Below are positions 41,346-50,662 of a stretch of 64,000 nucleotides of DNA, in pieces; position 1 is the stretch's first letter, and each line of letters begins with the position of its first letter. The translations under genes were made by a program, and so were the position numbers. The DNA lies in the NCBI RefSeq assembly GCF_001905145.1, contig NZ_LWLB01000035.1:124001-188000 (forward strand), read 5' to 3'. The DNA is from Nocardiopsis sp. TSRI0078. Lineage in GTDB: Bacteria > Actinomycetota > Actinomycetes > Streptosporangiales > Streptosporangiaceae. Below the pieces are notes generated by a model. That model did no database searches and had not been told where the DNA came from. It worked only from the letters and a program-made list of their open reading frames with translations.

Positions 41346-43327
41346 GCGTGCGCCCCCTGGGCTGTGGCGGACGTTTCCGGTGGATCGGTGAGCAGGACCT
41401 CGGCGAGGTCGGTGAGGAGGGCGACGGCGTCGCACCCCCGGTGGGCGAAGACGTCCACCCCGGCCTCGCGGTAGGCGTCGTCGGGCGCGCCCGCGAGCAG
41501 GACCCGTCGGGCTCCCGCGCCCTTGAGCGCCCGCGCGGCGGCCTCGGCGTCCTTCGCGTACACCTCGTCGGAGGAGCAGATGACGGCGACGCGGCTGCCG
41601 GAGGCGGCGAAGGCCTCCGTGACGGCGGCGGCGCCGTCGAGCGGGCCGGGGTTCTCGGCCGCGATGCCGCCCGCGGCGAGCAGGTTGGCCGCGAAGGAGG
41701 CGCGGGCGGTGTGCGCGGCGACCGGGCCCAGCGTGGCCAGGAAGGCGGTGGGCCGGCGTCCGGTGTCACCCGCCTGGGTGTCGCTGCGGTCGCGCAGGGC
41801 CTCGTACTCCTCGGCGTAGCGGCGCACCGGGAAGCCGCCGGGGGCCGGTACGCCTGAGTGGGACCGCGCCGCGGGCGTCGTCCGGGTGTGGTGGAGGGCG
41901 ACGGGCTGGCGGGCGGGGTCGGCGGGCCGGACCAGCGGGGTCTCGTCGGCGTCGGGGAACTCGCTGACGCCCGTGAGCGGGGCGCGGCGGTGGGCCAGGT
42001 CGAGGCGGCGGCGCGCCCACACCGCGTCCACCCGCTCGCGCAGGAGGCCCTGCTCGAGGGCCTCGGCGGCACCGCCCGCGGCCTCCAGCTCCTGGAAGAA
42101 GGCCCAGCCCGCCCGGTACAGGTCGCGGGTGAGCGCCTCGACGTAGAAGGAGCCCCCGGCCGGGTCGATGACCTGCGCCAGGTGCGACTCCTCGATGAGG
42201 AGGGACTGGGTGTTGCGGGCGATGCGGCGGGCGAAGTCGTCGGGCAGGCCCACGGCGGAGTCGAAGGGCGCGACCGTGACCGAGTCGGCGCCGCCCACTC
42301 CGGCGGCGAAGCAGGCCACGGTGGTGCGCAGCATGTTCACGTGCGGGTCGCGGCGGGTCATCATCGCCTCGGAGGTGGCGGCGTGCAGGCGCATGGCGCG
42401 CTGGTCGGCTGGCACGCCGCTGGCGGCCAGCACCTGGTTCCACATGGCGCGGACGGCGCGCAGCTTGGCGATCACCGAGAACTGGTCGGCGCTCGCGGCC
42501 ATGCGGAACTCGACGCGCCGGGCGGCGTCGGGCAGGTCCAGCCCGGCGGCGTGCAGGGCGCGCAGGTAGGCGGTGCCCGCGGCGACGGCGAAGCCGAGCT
42601 CCTGGCCGTCGGAACCGCCCGCGTTGTGCACGAGGGTGCCGTCGGCCACGACCAGGCCCAGACCGGGGCGCCCTTGTGCGCGGTCCACGGCGAAGCGGAC
42701 GGGGTCCATGACGTCGGGGCGCTCACCGGCCCGGGCGGCGGTGGTGAGGGGGTCCACCCCCAGGTGGGAGGCGATCCGGCCGTCGGGCACACCGGCGTCG
42801 GCGTGGGCGCCGAGCAGCGCGTCGGCGGCGTCCGCGTAGCCGGCGCCGGGGTCCAGGACCACGGGCGCGAGGTCGAGGTGGACGTCGGTGAGGGCCTCGC
42901 CGAGCGCGGACGCGGGCAGGCCGGTGCCGCCGACGGCGATCCACAGGGAGCTGACGCCGTTCATGAGGTCGTTGTGCAGGCGGCGCCGCAGGACGGCCGG
43001 GTCGGCGTCGGTGTGGCGGGCGCGGATGTCCCAGCCCTGGGAGACTCCCCCGTCGGGCCGGTAGCCCCGTACGAAGGGGGGCAGCCCGGGGAATCCGGGG
43101 TCGGCGGCCGGGGGGTCGGCGGTGTGGAGGGGCTCGATGTCGAACCCGTCGTAGGTGTGCGTGGCGAGTACCGACTCGGGTGCGTCGGCGAGCCGCTCCT
43201 CGGGGACACCGCTCTTGCGCAGCACCCCCGAGACGAGTTCACGCCACCGCTCGTGTGTGGCGGCCGGGAACCCACCGGCCAGGTTGGGGGCGCCGGATCC
43301 GGTGGCCCCGCTCTCAGGGACGTCCAT
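41342..43327 (-). CDS. mutA: Methylmalonyl-CoA mutase, small (beta) subunit
   Basis: A 661-residue non-catalytic partner of MutB. Same two-domain fold: [30 protein letters not shown] at the N-terminus and [32 protein letters not shown] in the barrel. As usual for this subunit, the C-terminal domain lacks the DxHxxG cobalamin motif (the region reads [21 protein letters not shown]). ATG 43327. First gene of the mutA-mutB-meaB operon. Confidence 0.95.
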   Translation of the reverse strand: MDVPESGATGSGAPNLAGGFPAATHERWRELVSGVLRKSGVPEERLADAPESVLATHTYDGFDIEPLHTADPPAADPGFPGLPPFVRGYRPDGGVSQGWDIRARHTDADPAVLRRRLHNDLMNGVSSLWIAVGGTGLPASALGEALTDVHLDLAPVVLDPGAGYADAADALLGAHADAGVPDGRIASHLGVDPLTTAARAGERPDVMDPVRFAVDRAQGRPGLGLVVADGTLVHNAGGSDGQELGFAVAAGTAYLRALHAAGLDLPDAARRVEFRMAASADQFSVIAKLRAVRAMWNQVLAASGVPADQRAMRLHAATSEAMMTRRDPHVNMLRTTVACFAAGVGGADSVTVAPFDSAVGLPDDFARRIARNTQSLLIEESHLAQVIDPAGGSFYVEALTRDLYRAGWAFFQELEAAGGAAEALEQGLLRERVDAVWARRRLDLAHRRAPLTGVSEFPDADETPLVRPADPARQPVALHHTRTTPAARSHSGVPAPGGFPVRRYAEEYEALRDRSDTQAGDTGRRPTAFLATLGPVAAHTARASFAANLLAAGGIAAENPGPLDGAAAVTEAFAASGSRVAVICSSDEVYAKDAEAAARALKGAGARRVLLAGAPDDAYREAGVDVFAHRGCDAVALLTDLAEVLLTDPPETSATAQGAHA

Positions 43328-43707
43328 ATATCGGATGGTAGGGAATCGCGTTCGGTCTCGGGGCCCCGGGGTGTGCGTGCGGGGGGCGTGGCCGTACCGC
43401 TTCGGGAGTCTGGAGTGACATGCGGCACACCATCGGCGCGGGGTGGAACCGGTGCGTTCCGGGGGTGCGCGCTCCGTGCCTGCTCACCACGGAGCCGGGC
43501 ACGCACGGGAGGCCGTGGGCCCCTTCGGGGAACTGGGTTTCACGAAAACGACACCATGTACTTTCTTTCAGTGAGGTGGGACATACTCCGGGTGTCCGAC
43601 GAACCGACACAGAGTGACGGAGGACGGACACACAGGCCACCCCACGCGCTTTGCGGCCTGCGGCACCTTTCACCCCCCACTCCCCACCAAGGATGAAAAG
43701 GACAGAA
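43328..43707. other. Intergenic region between mutA and a divergent lipoprotein gene
   Basis: 380 bp that must hold promoters in both directions. I looked for a cobalamin riboswitch on the mutA strand and saw no B12-box-like sequence. A short open frame at 43420-43617 has atypical composition and no ribosome site. A 7-bp inverted repeat GTGTCCG/CGGACAC (43592-43631) lies upstream of the lipoprotein gene. Confidence 0.4.
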
Positions 43708-44445
43708 ATGCCCTTCTTCCCCCGTGACAGCCGCCTCTCCCTCACTCCGGTGGCTTCCCTCACCCTCGTGCTCGCCCTGTCCGCCTGCGGCGGGGAGGAG
43801 CCCGCCCAGGCCTCGGCCCCCTCGGAGGAGACCGCCGAGGACACCGCCGCGGAGGGCGGCCCCGCGGACCAGCTGTCCCAGGAGGAACTCGCGGGACTCC
43901 TCGTCGAGAAGCCCGTCCCCTCCTCCAGACCCCAGATGGACGAGTCCGCCCTGCCGCCCGAGCCCGAGGACTCCGCGCCCCTGCCCGAACGGGTGGCCTG
44001 GCTCCTGCTGGCGGAGGTGTCCCGCAAGGCCTCCCACGTCGCCCCGGGCTCCGCCGCCGTGTGCCCCGAGCGGATGGAGGAGGTCGCCGGGCGCAGCTAC
44101 ACCTGCACCCTCTCCTACGGCGGCCTGGACATGCGGTTCCCGGCCCTGGCCGAGGACGGCGGCGGAGGCGTCGGCTTCCGGTTCGAGTACCCGGAACTGC
44201 CCACCGTGCGCGGGGTCGTCGAGGACACCATCCGCTTCGACCACGGCGTCGAGGAGGTGTACTGCGACATGGACGACGTCGTGGCCGTCGTGCCGGGGGC
44301 GGACCGGGCCCCCTACCTCTGCTACGCCGCGGACGGTGGCGACGCGTCGGTGGAGGACTCCCCGGACGCGGCGATCACCCCCTACGAGGTCTATGTGCTC
44401 GTCGGCGGCACCCTGGCCACCTACCCGTACCTGAGCGGGGAATAG
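43708..44445 (+). CDS. Lipoprotein of unknown function (DUF4333-like cysteine pattern)
   Basis: A 245-residue lipoprotein: signal peptide with lipobox LSAC, acidic low-complexity linker to about residue 90, then a small domain with CPERMEEVAGRSYTCTLSYGGLDMRFPAL. Two Cys around a G-x-x-Y-x-C-T-L motif recall DUF4333-type actinobacterial secreted domains. Two further Cys (VYCDMD, LCYAADG) follow. ATG 43708 is chosen over ATG 43693 because AAAAGGA lies about 6 bp before the former. Function unknown. Confidence 0.65.
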   Translation: MPFFPRDSRLSLTPVASLTLVLALSACGGEEPAQASAPSEETAEDTAAEGGPADQLSQEELAGLLVEKPVPSSRPQMDESALPPEPEDSAPLPERVAWLLLAEVSRKASHVAPGSAAVCPERMEEVAGRSYTCTLSYGGLDMRFPALAEDGGGGVGFRFEYPELPTVRGVVEDTIRFDHGVEEVYCDMDDVVAVVPGADRAPYLCYAADGGDASVEDSPDAAITPYEVYVLVGGTLATYPYLSGE

Positions 44446-44478
44446 GGGGCGCGCGGACCGGGAGGAGCGGAGGAGGCC

Positions 44479-45240
44479 GTGCCCCTCACCCCCAGCCACG
44501 CCGCGGCGGTCCTGCCCCTGGCCCGCACCCGGCTGCCGCTGCCGGCCCTGGTCGTCGGTTCGGTCGCACCCGACCTGCCGTACTACCTGCCCCTGCCGGT
44601 GGCCGCGACGACCACGCACGGCCTGTCGGGGCTGTGGGCGGACGTGCTGCTCGGCGGCGCGGTGCTGGCGGTGTACGCGTACGTGCTCCGGGCCCCTCTG
44701 TACGCGCTGGCGGGGCGGGGCCCCGCGCCGCCCGTCCGCGTGCCCCGATCCGCGGGGGAGGCGGTGCGCGCGCTCGCGCTGACCGCCGCCGCCCTCGCGG
44801 TGGGGGCGGCCACGCACATGGCCTGGGACTCCTTCACCCAGACGGGCGGCGCACTCGTCCGCGCGTGGCCGGTGCTGAGCACCCCCGTCGTGGGTCCGCA
44901 CCTGCTCCACAACGTGCTGGTGTACGCCGGTTCGGCCCTCGGCCTGGCCGCTCTGGCGTGGTGGGTCCGCCCAAGGCGCGGCCGCCGCACGGTCCCCCAT
45001 GCGGCCCGCACCGGCCGCGGCGGCCCGGAGGCGGGCGGCCGCGTGTGCACGGCGGCGCTGGCGGCCGTCGCCGTGTGCGCGGCCGCGGGGGCCGTGGCGG
45101 GCGGTCTGTCCGAACGCGCCGCGGTGGGCGGCTACGACCTCGTGCGCTGCCTGCTCGTCGGGGCCCTCACCGGCACCGGGGCGGGCCTGGTCGCCTGGAC
45201 CGCCGCCTGGTGGGCCCGGTTCCCCGGGACGGCGCGCTGA
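44479..45240 (+). CDS. DUF4184-family membrane protein
   Basis: A 253-residue integral membrane protein opening with MPLTPSHAAAVLPLARTRLPLPALVVGSVAPDLPYY, the DUF4184 hallmark with conserved His and Asp residues. A second motif, ATHMAWDSFTQTGG (His and Asp), follows in the middle. About six helices. The His/Asp pattern recalls YdjM-type putative metal-dependent membrane hydrolases; activity unproven. GTG 44479 follows GGAGGAGG closely. Confidence 0.75.
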   Translation: MPLTPSHAAAVLPLARTRLPLPALVVGSVAPDLPYYLPLPVAATTTHGLSGLWADVLLGGAVLAVYAYVLRAPLYALAGRGPAPPVRVPRSAGEAVRALALTAAALAVGAATHMAWDSFTQTGGALVRAWPVLSTPVVGPHLLHNVLVYAGSALGLAALAWWVRPRRGRRTVPHAARTGRGGPEAGGRVCTAALAAVAVCAAAGAVAGGLSERAAVGGYDLVRCLLVGALTGTGAGLVAWTAAWWARFPGTAR

Positions 45241-45249
45241 GGGGACGGC

Positions 45250-45402
45250 TCAGCCGCAGTCGGTGCCGTTGCGCACGACCCACTCGTCGCCGATCACGCC
45301 GCCCCAGTCCACGCACCGGCCCGCGGCCTCGACGTAGACCTGGCCGGCGTACTCCGTCCAGTCGCCCGGATCGGTCCGCCACGAGGTGGAGTCGCTGCGT
45401 TT
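45250..45402 (-). pseudogene. Orphan C-terminal fragment, SapA-like secreted protein
   Basis: About 51 codons ending at 45250 translate to a protein-like C-terminus: DWTEYAGQVYVEAAGRCVDWGGVIGDEWVV, then a final Cys-Gly. From memory this resembles the end of SapA-like (spore-associated) secreted proteins, YAGPVY...C-x-x-WGG. No start codon, ribosome site or signal peptide is found in this frame, and it begins one base out of frame with the preceding propeller gene at its stop. Either a remnant or the frameshifted tail of the upstream gene. Confidence 0.42.
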
Positions 45403-45403
45403 G

Positions 45404-46960
45404 TCAGCCGGACCCGCCGTCGGAGGCCCCGGCGGACTCGGCGGGTTCTGAGGGACCGGCGTCCGTGGGTCCCGCCGAGGGGGCCTCCTCCGGGGGCGGC
45501 CCGTAGACGAAGCGCTGCCGGTCCTGGACGAGGACGGCGTGCCCGCTCTCGGTGACCGCCTCCACGTACGCGGGCATCTCGTCCTCGACCACGTCCATGG
45601 TGACCGCCTCGAACACCAGCTGCCGGTCCCCGCCCGTGTTGGCGCGGGAGTCCCCGTAGACGAGTCCGTCGAAGGCGAAGGCCGGGGAGATCGAACCGGC
45701 GTCCTCCTCCAGGCCCCACAGGACCTCTCCGTCGGCCAGGCCGATGGCGACCACGGGGGCCTCACCGCTGGCCTGGGGCAGCAGCAGAGTGCCGGTGGCG
45801 TCGTCGTACAGGCTGCCCGCGACCCCGGACGGATCGAACGCTCCGGCGACCGGGTTCGCGCCCGGCTCCTCCAGGGTCCACAGCAGGTCGCCGGTCTCCG
45901 GATCGTGCGCGGAGAGCGTGGAGGGGGTCTCGGGCTGGGCCCAGCGCAGCAGCAGGACCTCCTCGGCCCCGTCCTCTGCGGCCTCCCCGCCGTTCCCGCT
46001 GGGCTCCTCGTCCCCGCTGGGCTCCTCGTCCCCGCTGGACTCCTCCCGCGGCCCGTTCACGGAGCCGGGCAGCGGATAGAAGCCGATCACCTGCGGCGCG
46101 GGGACGGGCGCGGAGGTGGGCAGGCCCAGGTCCGCGTCCTCGCCGTCCACCGTCCACAGCTCCTCGCCCCCGGGACCGGCGTCGTCCCCGGCGTCTTCGT
46201 CGGAGTCCTCCTCGGAGCCGACGGAGTACGCGTGCAGGGCGGGACCGCCGGAGGCGAGCAGGACCAGGCCGTCCCGGGCGGCCACGGGCACGCCCAGGTC
46301 GGGCTCCTCCCCGGACTCCTCCGGCGCGTCCTCGGCGGCCTCTCCGTCCTCCCCGCCCTCCTCGGACACGGGTTCGGGCGGTGCCTCGAAGTCGTAGGAC
46401 CACAGCTCGTCGCCCCCGGCGTCCAGCAGCGAGAAGGCGCCGTGGGGCTCCTGTGCGCTCCACCCGCCGGGGCGGCGCACGGCGAGGCCGTCGAGGTAGG
46501 CGTCGCCCTCCTCCGCGGGCTCCCACAGCCGCTCGCCACGGGAGTCCAGGACGAACGGGGTCCCGTCGGCGTCCGCCATGAGCAGGACCCGCTCGCCGTC
46601 GCGGCCGGTGTCGAACCCGCGGAAGCGCGCCTCGCCCTCCCACAGGGTCTCGCCGGTGGCGGCGTCGTGCAGCAGGTGGCGGTCCTCCCCGCCGGAGCTG
46701 ATGAGGAAGGCGTCCCCGACGGGGCTGATCCGCACTCCGAGGGGGTCGTCGAGGATGTCGTGGGCGTGCGCGGTGTCACCGTGCAGGTACCGCAGCACCT
46801 CGCCCTCGATCCCGGGCGGCGCCTCTCCGTCGAAGGCGGTGGGGACCGGGCTCGGCTCCTCCTCCGACGGGGGCTCGGGGTCCGGATCGCCTGTGCACGC
46901 GGCGGCCAGCAGCACCGCGAGGCCACAGGTCAGGGCCTGGGGCACCCGTGAGCTGCGCAT
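45404..46960 (-). CDS. PQQ-type beta-propeller lipoprotein
   Basis: A 518-residue lipoprotein: short signal peptide ending LLAAAC, then an acidic Pro-rich linker. Repeated propeller blades follow, in which GETLWEGEARF, GERLWEPAEE, GDELWSYDFE, GEELWTVDGE, GDLLWTLEEP and GEVLWGLEED mark the outer strands. Long acidic inserts interrupt the blades, one made of an 18-bp tandem repeat coding SGDEEP. These surface propellers usually bind proteins or act in envelope maintenance; no enzyme motif is seen. ATG 46960. Confidence 0.72.
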   Translation of the reverse strand: MRSSRVPQALTCGLAVLLAAACTGDPDPEPPSEEEPSPVPTAFDGEAPPGIEGEVLRYLHGDTAHAHDILDDPLGVRISPVGDAFLISSGGEDRHLLHDAATGETLWEGEARFRGFDTGRDGERVLLMADADGTPFVLDSRGERLWEPAEEGDAYLDGLAVRRPGGWSAQEPHGAFSLLDAGGDELWSYDFEAPPEPVSEEGGEDGEAAEDAPEESGEEPDLGVPVAARDGLVLLASGGPALHAYSVGSEEDSDEDAGDDAGPGGEELWTVDGEDADLGLPTSAPVPAPQVIGFYPLPGSVNGPREESSGDEEPSGDEEPSGNGGEAAEDGAEEVLLLRWAQPETPSTLSAHDPETGDLLWTLEEPGANPVAGAFDPSGVAGSLYDDATGTLLLPQASGEAPVVAIGLADGEVLWGLEEDAGSISPAFAFDGLVYGDSRANTGGDRQLVFEAVTMDVVEDEMPAYVEAVTESGHAVLVQDRQRFVYGPPPEEAPSAGPTDAGPSEPAESAGASDGGSG

Positions 46961-47078
46961 GGACGGTTTCTCCCCACGAACGATGACGTTTACGGCAAAA
47001 TCCTAAGCCGCGCCGGGGTATGCCGACACCCGCGGGCCATCACTCGTTACAGCTGTGGAACGTCGTGCGCGCCGGGGA

Positions 47079-47699
47079 TCACGGCTCCACCTCCACGACC
47101 GTGGTGCCCCTCACCTCGAACTCCGCCCTGCCCCCGCTCAGCTCCGCCAGGCGGACCTCGAAGTCGGGGAGCCCGTCCTCGGGCAGGGCCACCTCGATGC
47201 GGACCCGGTCGGCGTAGGCGACGTCGCGCACGGTCAGGGAGGAGTCGCGCAGGTCGCTCTCCAGGCGTCCGCCGAGCACGTAGTCGGTGAACACGTCCAC
47301 GACGAGGAGCCGGCGGCGTTCCAGGATCCCGAACTCGTCCACGGCGGCGGACACCGCGCTGCCGTAGGCCCGGATCAGCCCGCCCGCGCCGAGCTTGACC
47401 CCGCCGAAGTAGCGGGTGACCACGGCGACGGTGTCGGTGAGCCGCCGGTGGCGCAGCACCTCCAGCATGGGCACCCCGGCGGTCCCGGCGGGCTCGCCGT
47501 CGTCGCTGGAGCGCTGCACGCCGCCCTGGTCGCCGAGCACGTAGGCGGTGCAGTTGTGGTTGGCGCTCCAGTGCTCCTTGCGGCGTTCGGCGATGAAGGC
47601 CCGTGCGGCCTCCTCGCCGTCCACCCTGGCCAGCGCGCAGATGAAGCGGGACTTCCTGATCTCCAGCTCGTGTTCGCCGCCGCGTCTGATCGTTCGCAT
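47079..47699 (-). CDS. YigZ/IMPACT-family protein
   Basis: A 206-residue protein of the YigZ/IMPACT family. The conserved core KSRFICALARVDGEEAARAFI, HWSANHNCTAYVLGDQGGVQRSSDDGEPAGTAGVPML and VVTRYFGGVKLGAGGLIRAYGSAV is complete. A C-terminal DUF1949-like domain follows. The role in bacteria is uncertain (links to translation and stalled ribosomes are proposed). ATG 47699; divergent from the HTH regulator. Confidence 0.92.
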   Translation of the reverse strand: MRTIRRGGEHELEIRKSRFICALARVDGEEAARAFIAERRKEHWSANHNCTAYVLGDQGGVQRSSDDGEPAGTAGVPMLEVLRHRRLTDTVAVVTRYFGGVKLGAGGLIRAYGSAVSAAVDEFGILERRRLLVVDVFTDYVLGGRLESDLRDSSLTVRDVAYADRVRIEVALPEDGLPDFEVRLAELSGGRAEFEVRGTTVVEVEP

Positions 47700-47825
47700 G
47701 TCGCCTGTTCGGCAGGGGTCGTGGTCGTCCACCAGTGTCCCATCCCGGTGGCGGCGCCGGTCACCCGGCGGATCCGCGGGGGCCGGCGGGGGAACGCGGT
47801 GGGCCCGCGCGCGGACAATGGGGGC

Positions 47826-48479
47826 ATGGACGACTCCTCGATCGACGCGGCACAGGCCCTGGCCGACCCCGTGCGCCGCAGGCTGTACGAGTACGTGGCG
47901 GCGGCGGACGGCGAGGTCGGCCGCGGGCAGGCCGCCGACGCGCTCGGCATCCAGCGCACCCTGGCCGCGCACCACCTGGACCGGCTGGCGGACGCGGGAC
48001 TGCTGGAGGTGTCCCGGCGCAAGGTGAGCGGCCGGGAGGGGCCGGGTTCGGGCCGCCCGGCCAAGCTGTACCGGCGCGCCGACCGGGAGCTGTCCCTGCA
48101 CCTGCCCCCGAGGGACTACGAGCTGGCCGCGCACGTGCTGGCGGAGGCGGTGGAGCGGCACGGCGCCGAGGAGGCCCTGTACGCGGCGGCGCGCGAGGAG
48201 GGCCGCCGGATCGGGGCCGGGAACCGGGACGGGACGCTCGCCGAACTGCTGCGCGCGCGGGGGTACGAGCCCGGGGAGGAGCCGGAGGCCGGCGGCGTAC
48301 GCCTGCGCAACTGCCCCTTCCACACCCTGGCGCGCACCTTCCCGCCGCTGGCCTGCGGGCTGAACCTGGAGCTGCTGCGCGGTGTACTGGAGGGGCGCGG
48401 CGAGGACGGCGTGCGGGCCCGGATGGACGCCCGGCCGGATCGCTGCTGCGTGGTGATTTCCAAAAATAATGATCATTGA
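47826..48479 (+). CDS. ArsR/SufR-like HTH regulator with C-terminal Cys cluster
   Basis: A 217-residue regulator. Winged HTH at about 10-75 (ALADPVRRRLYEYVAAADGEVGRGQAADALGIQRTLAAHHLDRLADAGLLEV). The C-terminal domain has four Cys and a His, in RNCPFHTLARTFPPLACGLN and DRCCVVIS, near residues 163-211. This constellation resembles the SufR-like group, in which Cys ligate an Fe-S cluster; cluster binding here is inference. ATG 47826. The last nine codons are strikingly AT-rich and contain the palindrome AATGATCATT (48467-48476), which could serve the next gene. Confidence 0.75.
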   Translation: MDDSSIDAAQALADPVRRRLYEYVAAADGEVGRGQAADALGIQRTLAAHHLDRLADAGLLEVSRRKVSGREGPGSGRPAKLYRRADRELSLHLPPRDYELAAHVLAEAVERHGAEEALYAAAREEGRRIGAGNRDGTLAELLRARGYEPGEEPEAGGVRLRNCPFHTLARTFPPLACGLNLELLRGVLEGRGEDGVRARMDARPDRCCVVISKNNDH

Positions 48480-48512
48480 CATAGAAGCGCGAACCGTGGT
48501 GTGCTGTGCGCC

Positions 48513-48995
48513 ATGAGCGCGACCCCCTCCCCCGGCCACCACCTGGCCCAGATCAACGTCGGCATCCTGAAGGCGCCCCTCAGCGCCCCCTCCATGGCGG
48601 GGTTCACCGCCCGGATCGACCCCGTCAACGCCCTGGCCGACAGAGCGCCCGGATTCGTGTGGCGGCTGGTCGAGGAGGGCGAGGGCGACGCCACCGGCCT
48701 GCGGCCCTTCGGCGACGCGCTCCTGATCAACTACTCCGTCTGGGAGGACGTGGAGTCGCTGTGGAACTTCACGTACCGGAGCGAGCACCTGGAACTGCTG
48801 CGCGGCCGCAGGGAGTGGTTCGACCGCCTCAAGGAGGCGCACCTGGCCCTGTGGTGGATCCCCAGCGGTACGATCCCCACAGTCGAGGAGGCCGGAAGGC
48901 GCCTGAGTCTGCTGCGCGAGCACGGCCCCACCCCGGAGGCCTTCACCCTCAGGACGTCCTTCCCACCCCCGGCAGATCGCGCTCCGCACGCCTAG
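48513..48995 (+). CDS. DUF3291 domain protein
   Basis: A 160-residue protein of the DUF3291 family, recognisable by HHLAQINVGILKAPLSAPSMAGFTARIDPVNALADRAPGFVWRL at the start and YSVWEDVESLWNFTYRSEHLELLRGRREWF in the middle. The fold is ferredoxin-like, related to small monooxygenases of the ABM type; no activity is established. ATG 48513, 33 bp after the HTH gene, so the two may be co-transcribed. Confidence 0.82.
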   Translation: MSATPSPGHHLAQINVGILKAPLSAPSMAGFTARIDPVNALADRAPGFVWRLVEEGEGDATGLRPFGDALLINYSVWEDVESLWNFTYRSEHLELLRGRREWFDRLKEAHLALWWIPSGTIPTVEEAGRRLSLLREHGPTPEAFTLRTSFPPPADRAPHA

Positions 48996-49059
48996 TCATC
49001 ATTTGAACACCTTGGGTAGTCTTGCGGGCGACAGTCGAGAACACACCGGGAGTTCCGTC

Positions 49060-49680
49060 ATGCGCACGACACCACTCTCCGTCGGCCTGGCCCTGACAGC
49101 GATCCTCGCCTCCGGATGCGCGCAGTCCGAGCCGGCCTCCAGCGACGGCTCCGCCTCCTCCGAAGCCACCTCGGGGACCCAGCCCACCGCCTCCCCCATG
49201 GTGACCGCCTCCACCTTCCTGCCGCCCGGCGAGGGCACGGGCGCCATCACCTACGACGAGACCGCCGTACCCGCGGGCGCCACCTCCGACGTGCAGGTGC
49301 GCGAGCAGGACGGCGGGACCTACGTGCAGTTCACCGGCACCGACCTGGCGCCCGAGCGCGACTTCGGCGCCCATGTGCACACCCGGCCCTGCGGCGAGAA
49401 GCCCGGGGACGCGGGCCCCCACTACCAGAACGAGGCCGATCCGGCCGCCACCGAGGACGAGCCCTCCTCCGACCCCGAGTACGCCAACCCCGAGAACGAG
49501 GTCTGGCTGGACTTCACCACCGACGAGAACGGCAACGCCTACGCCACCTCCACGGTGGACTGGGAGTTCCGCGAGGGCGAGGCCCGGTCCCTGGTACTGC
49601 ACGAGCACCACACCAGCAGCGAGCCCGGCGAGGCGGGCACCGCCGGGGACCGCCTGGCCTGCGTCAGCGTCGACTTCTGA
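49060..49680 (+). CDS. Cu/Zn superoxide dismutase-like lipoprotein
   Basis: A 206-residue secreted lipoprotein (lipobox-like ASGC) with a Ser/Thr-rich linker. The Sod_Cu domain is recognised by FGAHVHTRPCGEKPGDAGPHYQNEADP (Cu His-x-His, first disulfide Cys, bridging His), LVLHEHH, and AGDRLACVSVDF (catalytic-type Arg and second Cys). It should dismutate superoxide at the cell surface, although the strand before HVH is short and the electrostatic loop is unusual, so reduced activity is possible. ATG 49060. Ends at a shared terminator. Confidence 0.8.
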   Translation: MRTTPLSVGLALTAILASGCAQSEPASSDGSASSEATSGTQPTASPMVTASTFLPPGEGTGAITYDETAVPAGATSDVQVREQDGGTYVQFTGTDLAPERDFGAHVHTRPCGEKPGDAGPHYQNEADPAATEDEPSSDPEYANPENEVWLDFTTDENGNAYATSTVDWEFREGEARSLVLHEHHTSSEPGEAGTAGDRLACVSVDF

Positions 49681-49687
49681 CGCCGGC

Positions 49688-49722
49688 GGCCCCTCCCCGG
49701 ACGCGAGGTCCGGGCAGGGGCC
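49688..49722. terminator. Bidirectional terminator between sodC-like and yidC-like genes
   Basis: 15-bp stem with one mismatch (GGCCCCTCCCCGGAC / GTCCGGGCAGGGGCC) and a 5-base loop between convergent genes. Confidence 0.65.
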
Positions 49723-49756
49723 CGCGGGAGGCGGGACGGGACCGCCGCGTCCCCGC

Positions 49757-50473
49757 TCAGTCGGGGATGATCCGGCGCAGGAGGAGCCGCTCGCCCAGTG
49801 CCCAGGCACCGGAGGTCAGCAGGTACAGGCCCGCGGCCAGCGGCACGAAGACGGCCACCACCACGGTCGTGAACTGCATGTAGCTCAGGGCGCCCGCCTG
49901 CGGCCGGCCCGGGTCGGCCACCGCGTCGGCCCGCATGGCGGGCAGCATGAGGTAGCGGCGGCTCGCCCAGGCCACGAGGGCGATCAGGGCGATGACGACG
50001 GCGAACACGGGCGCCACGGACAGGCCGTCGGCACCGGCCGCCATGGTCGCGCCCAGCTCGACACCGCCGAAGGCGTGGTCGAGCATCGGCTCCTCGATCC
50101 CCCCGGCCCCGATGAACACGCCGTAGAGCGCGACCATGACGGGCATCTGCGCCAGGGAGGGCAGGCAGCCCGCCAGCGGCGAGGTACCCGCCTCGGCGTA
50201 GACCCTGCGCTGTTCGGCGGCGAGCCTCTCGGGGTTCTTGCCGTGCCTGGCCTTGACCTCGGCCAGTCGCGGGGCCAGGCGCGCGCGGGCCTTCTCCGCG
50301 CGGACCTGCATCACCCCGAGGGGGACGAGCAGCAGGCGCACGATCACGGTCAGGACCACGACGGAGAGTCCGGCCGCCAGGCCCGCGGTGAGGGGTGTGA
50401 GCAGTGAGGTGAGGGTGGCGAGAGTCGTCGAGAGCAGGGTCATGGCGGCCGCGATCGGCCCGAAGCTGTACAA
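49757..50473 (-). CDS. YidC/Oxa1-family membrane insertase paralogue
   Basis: A 238-residue YidC-type insertase without the large periplasmic domain. Core helices: LTVIVRLLLVPLGVMQVRAEKARARLAPRLAEVKARHGKNPERLAAEQRRVYAEAGTSPLAGCLPSLAQMPVMVALYGVF, including the conserved Arg in the groove (VIVRLLLVP). About five helices and a basic C-terminus (RLLLRRIIPD). TTG 50473 gives the usual short N-terminus before helix 1; ATG 50443 is an alternative. It is probably an accessory copy, and it follows a DUF6412 gene, a pairing I recall from other actinobacteria. Confidence 0.85.
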   Translation of the reverse strand: MYSFGPIAAAMTLLSTTLATLTSLLTPLTAGLAAGLSVVVLTVIVRLLLVPLGVMQVRAEKARARLAPRLAEVKARHGKNPERLAAEQRRVYAEAGTSPLAGCLPSLAQMPVMVALYGVFIGAGGIEEPMLDHAFGGVELGATMAAGADGLSVAPVFAVVIALIALVAWASRRYLMLPAMRADAVADPGRPQAGALSYMQFTTVVVAVFVPLAAGLYLLTSGAWALGERLLLRRIIPD

Positions 50474-50662
50474 GGTCGGATGGCCCTTCGTCCGGTGGGG
50501 AGAGATCAGACGTCGGGCCGCTCGCGGCCGCCTACCCGTGGGGTCCGCGGGGTGTCCGGGGCGGTCGGCGCCCCGGACCCGCCGACGCGCGGGGGCGCCG
50601 GAGAGCACACGGGCACGCGTGCACACCGGCACGTGCCGAAGGCGGGGAAGGTGCGGGAGCGG

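Noticed and set aside
43420-43617. Open frame of 65 codons upstream of the lipoprotein gene
   Set aside because: No ribosome site, atypical amino-acid composition, and it lies in the expected promoter region.
43328-43707. Possible cobalamin riboswitch upstream of mutA
   Set aside because: I could not find a B12-box-like sequence or the expected stem arrangement on the mutA strand.
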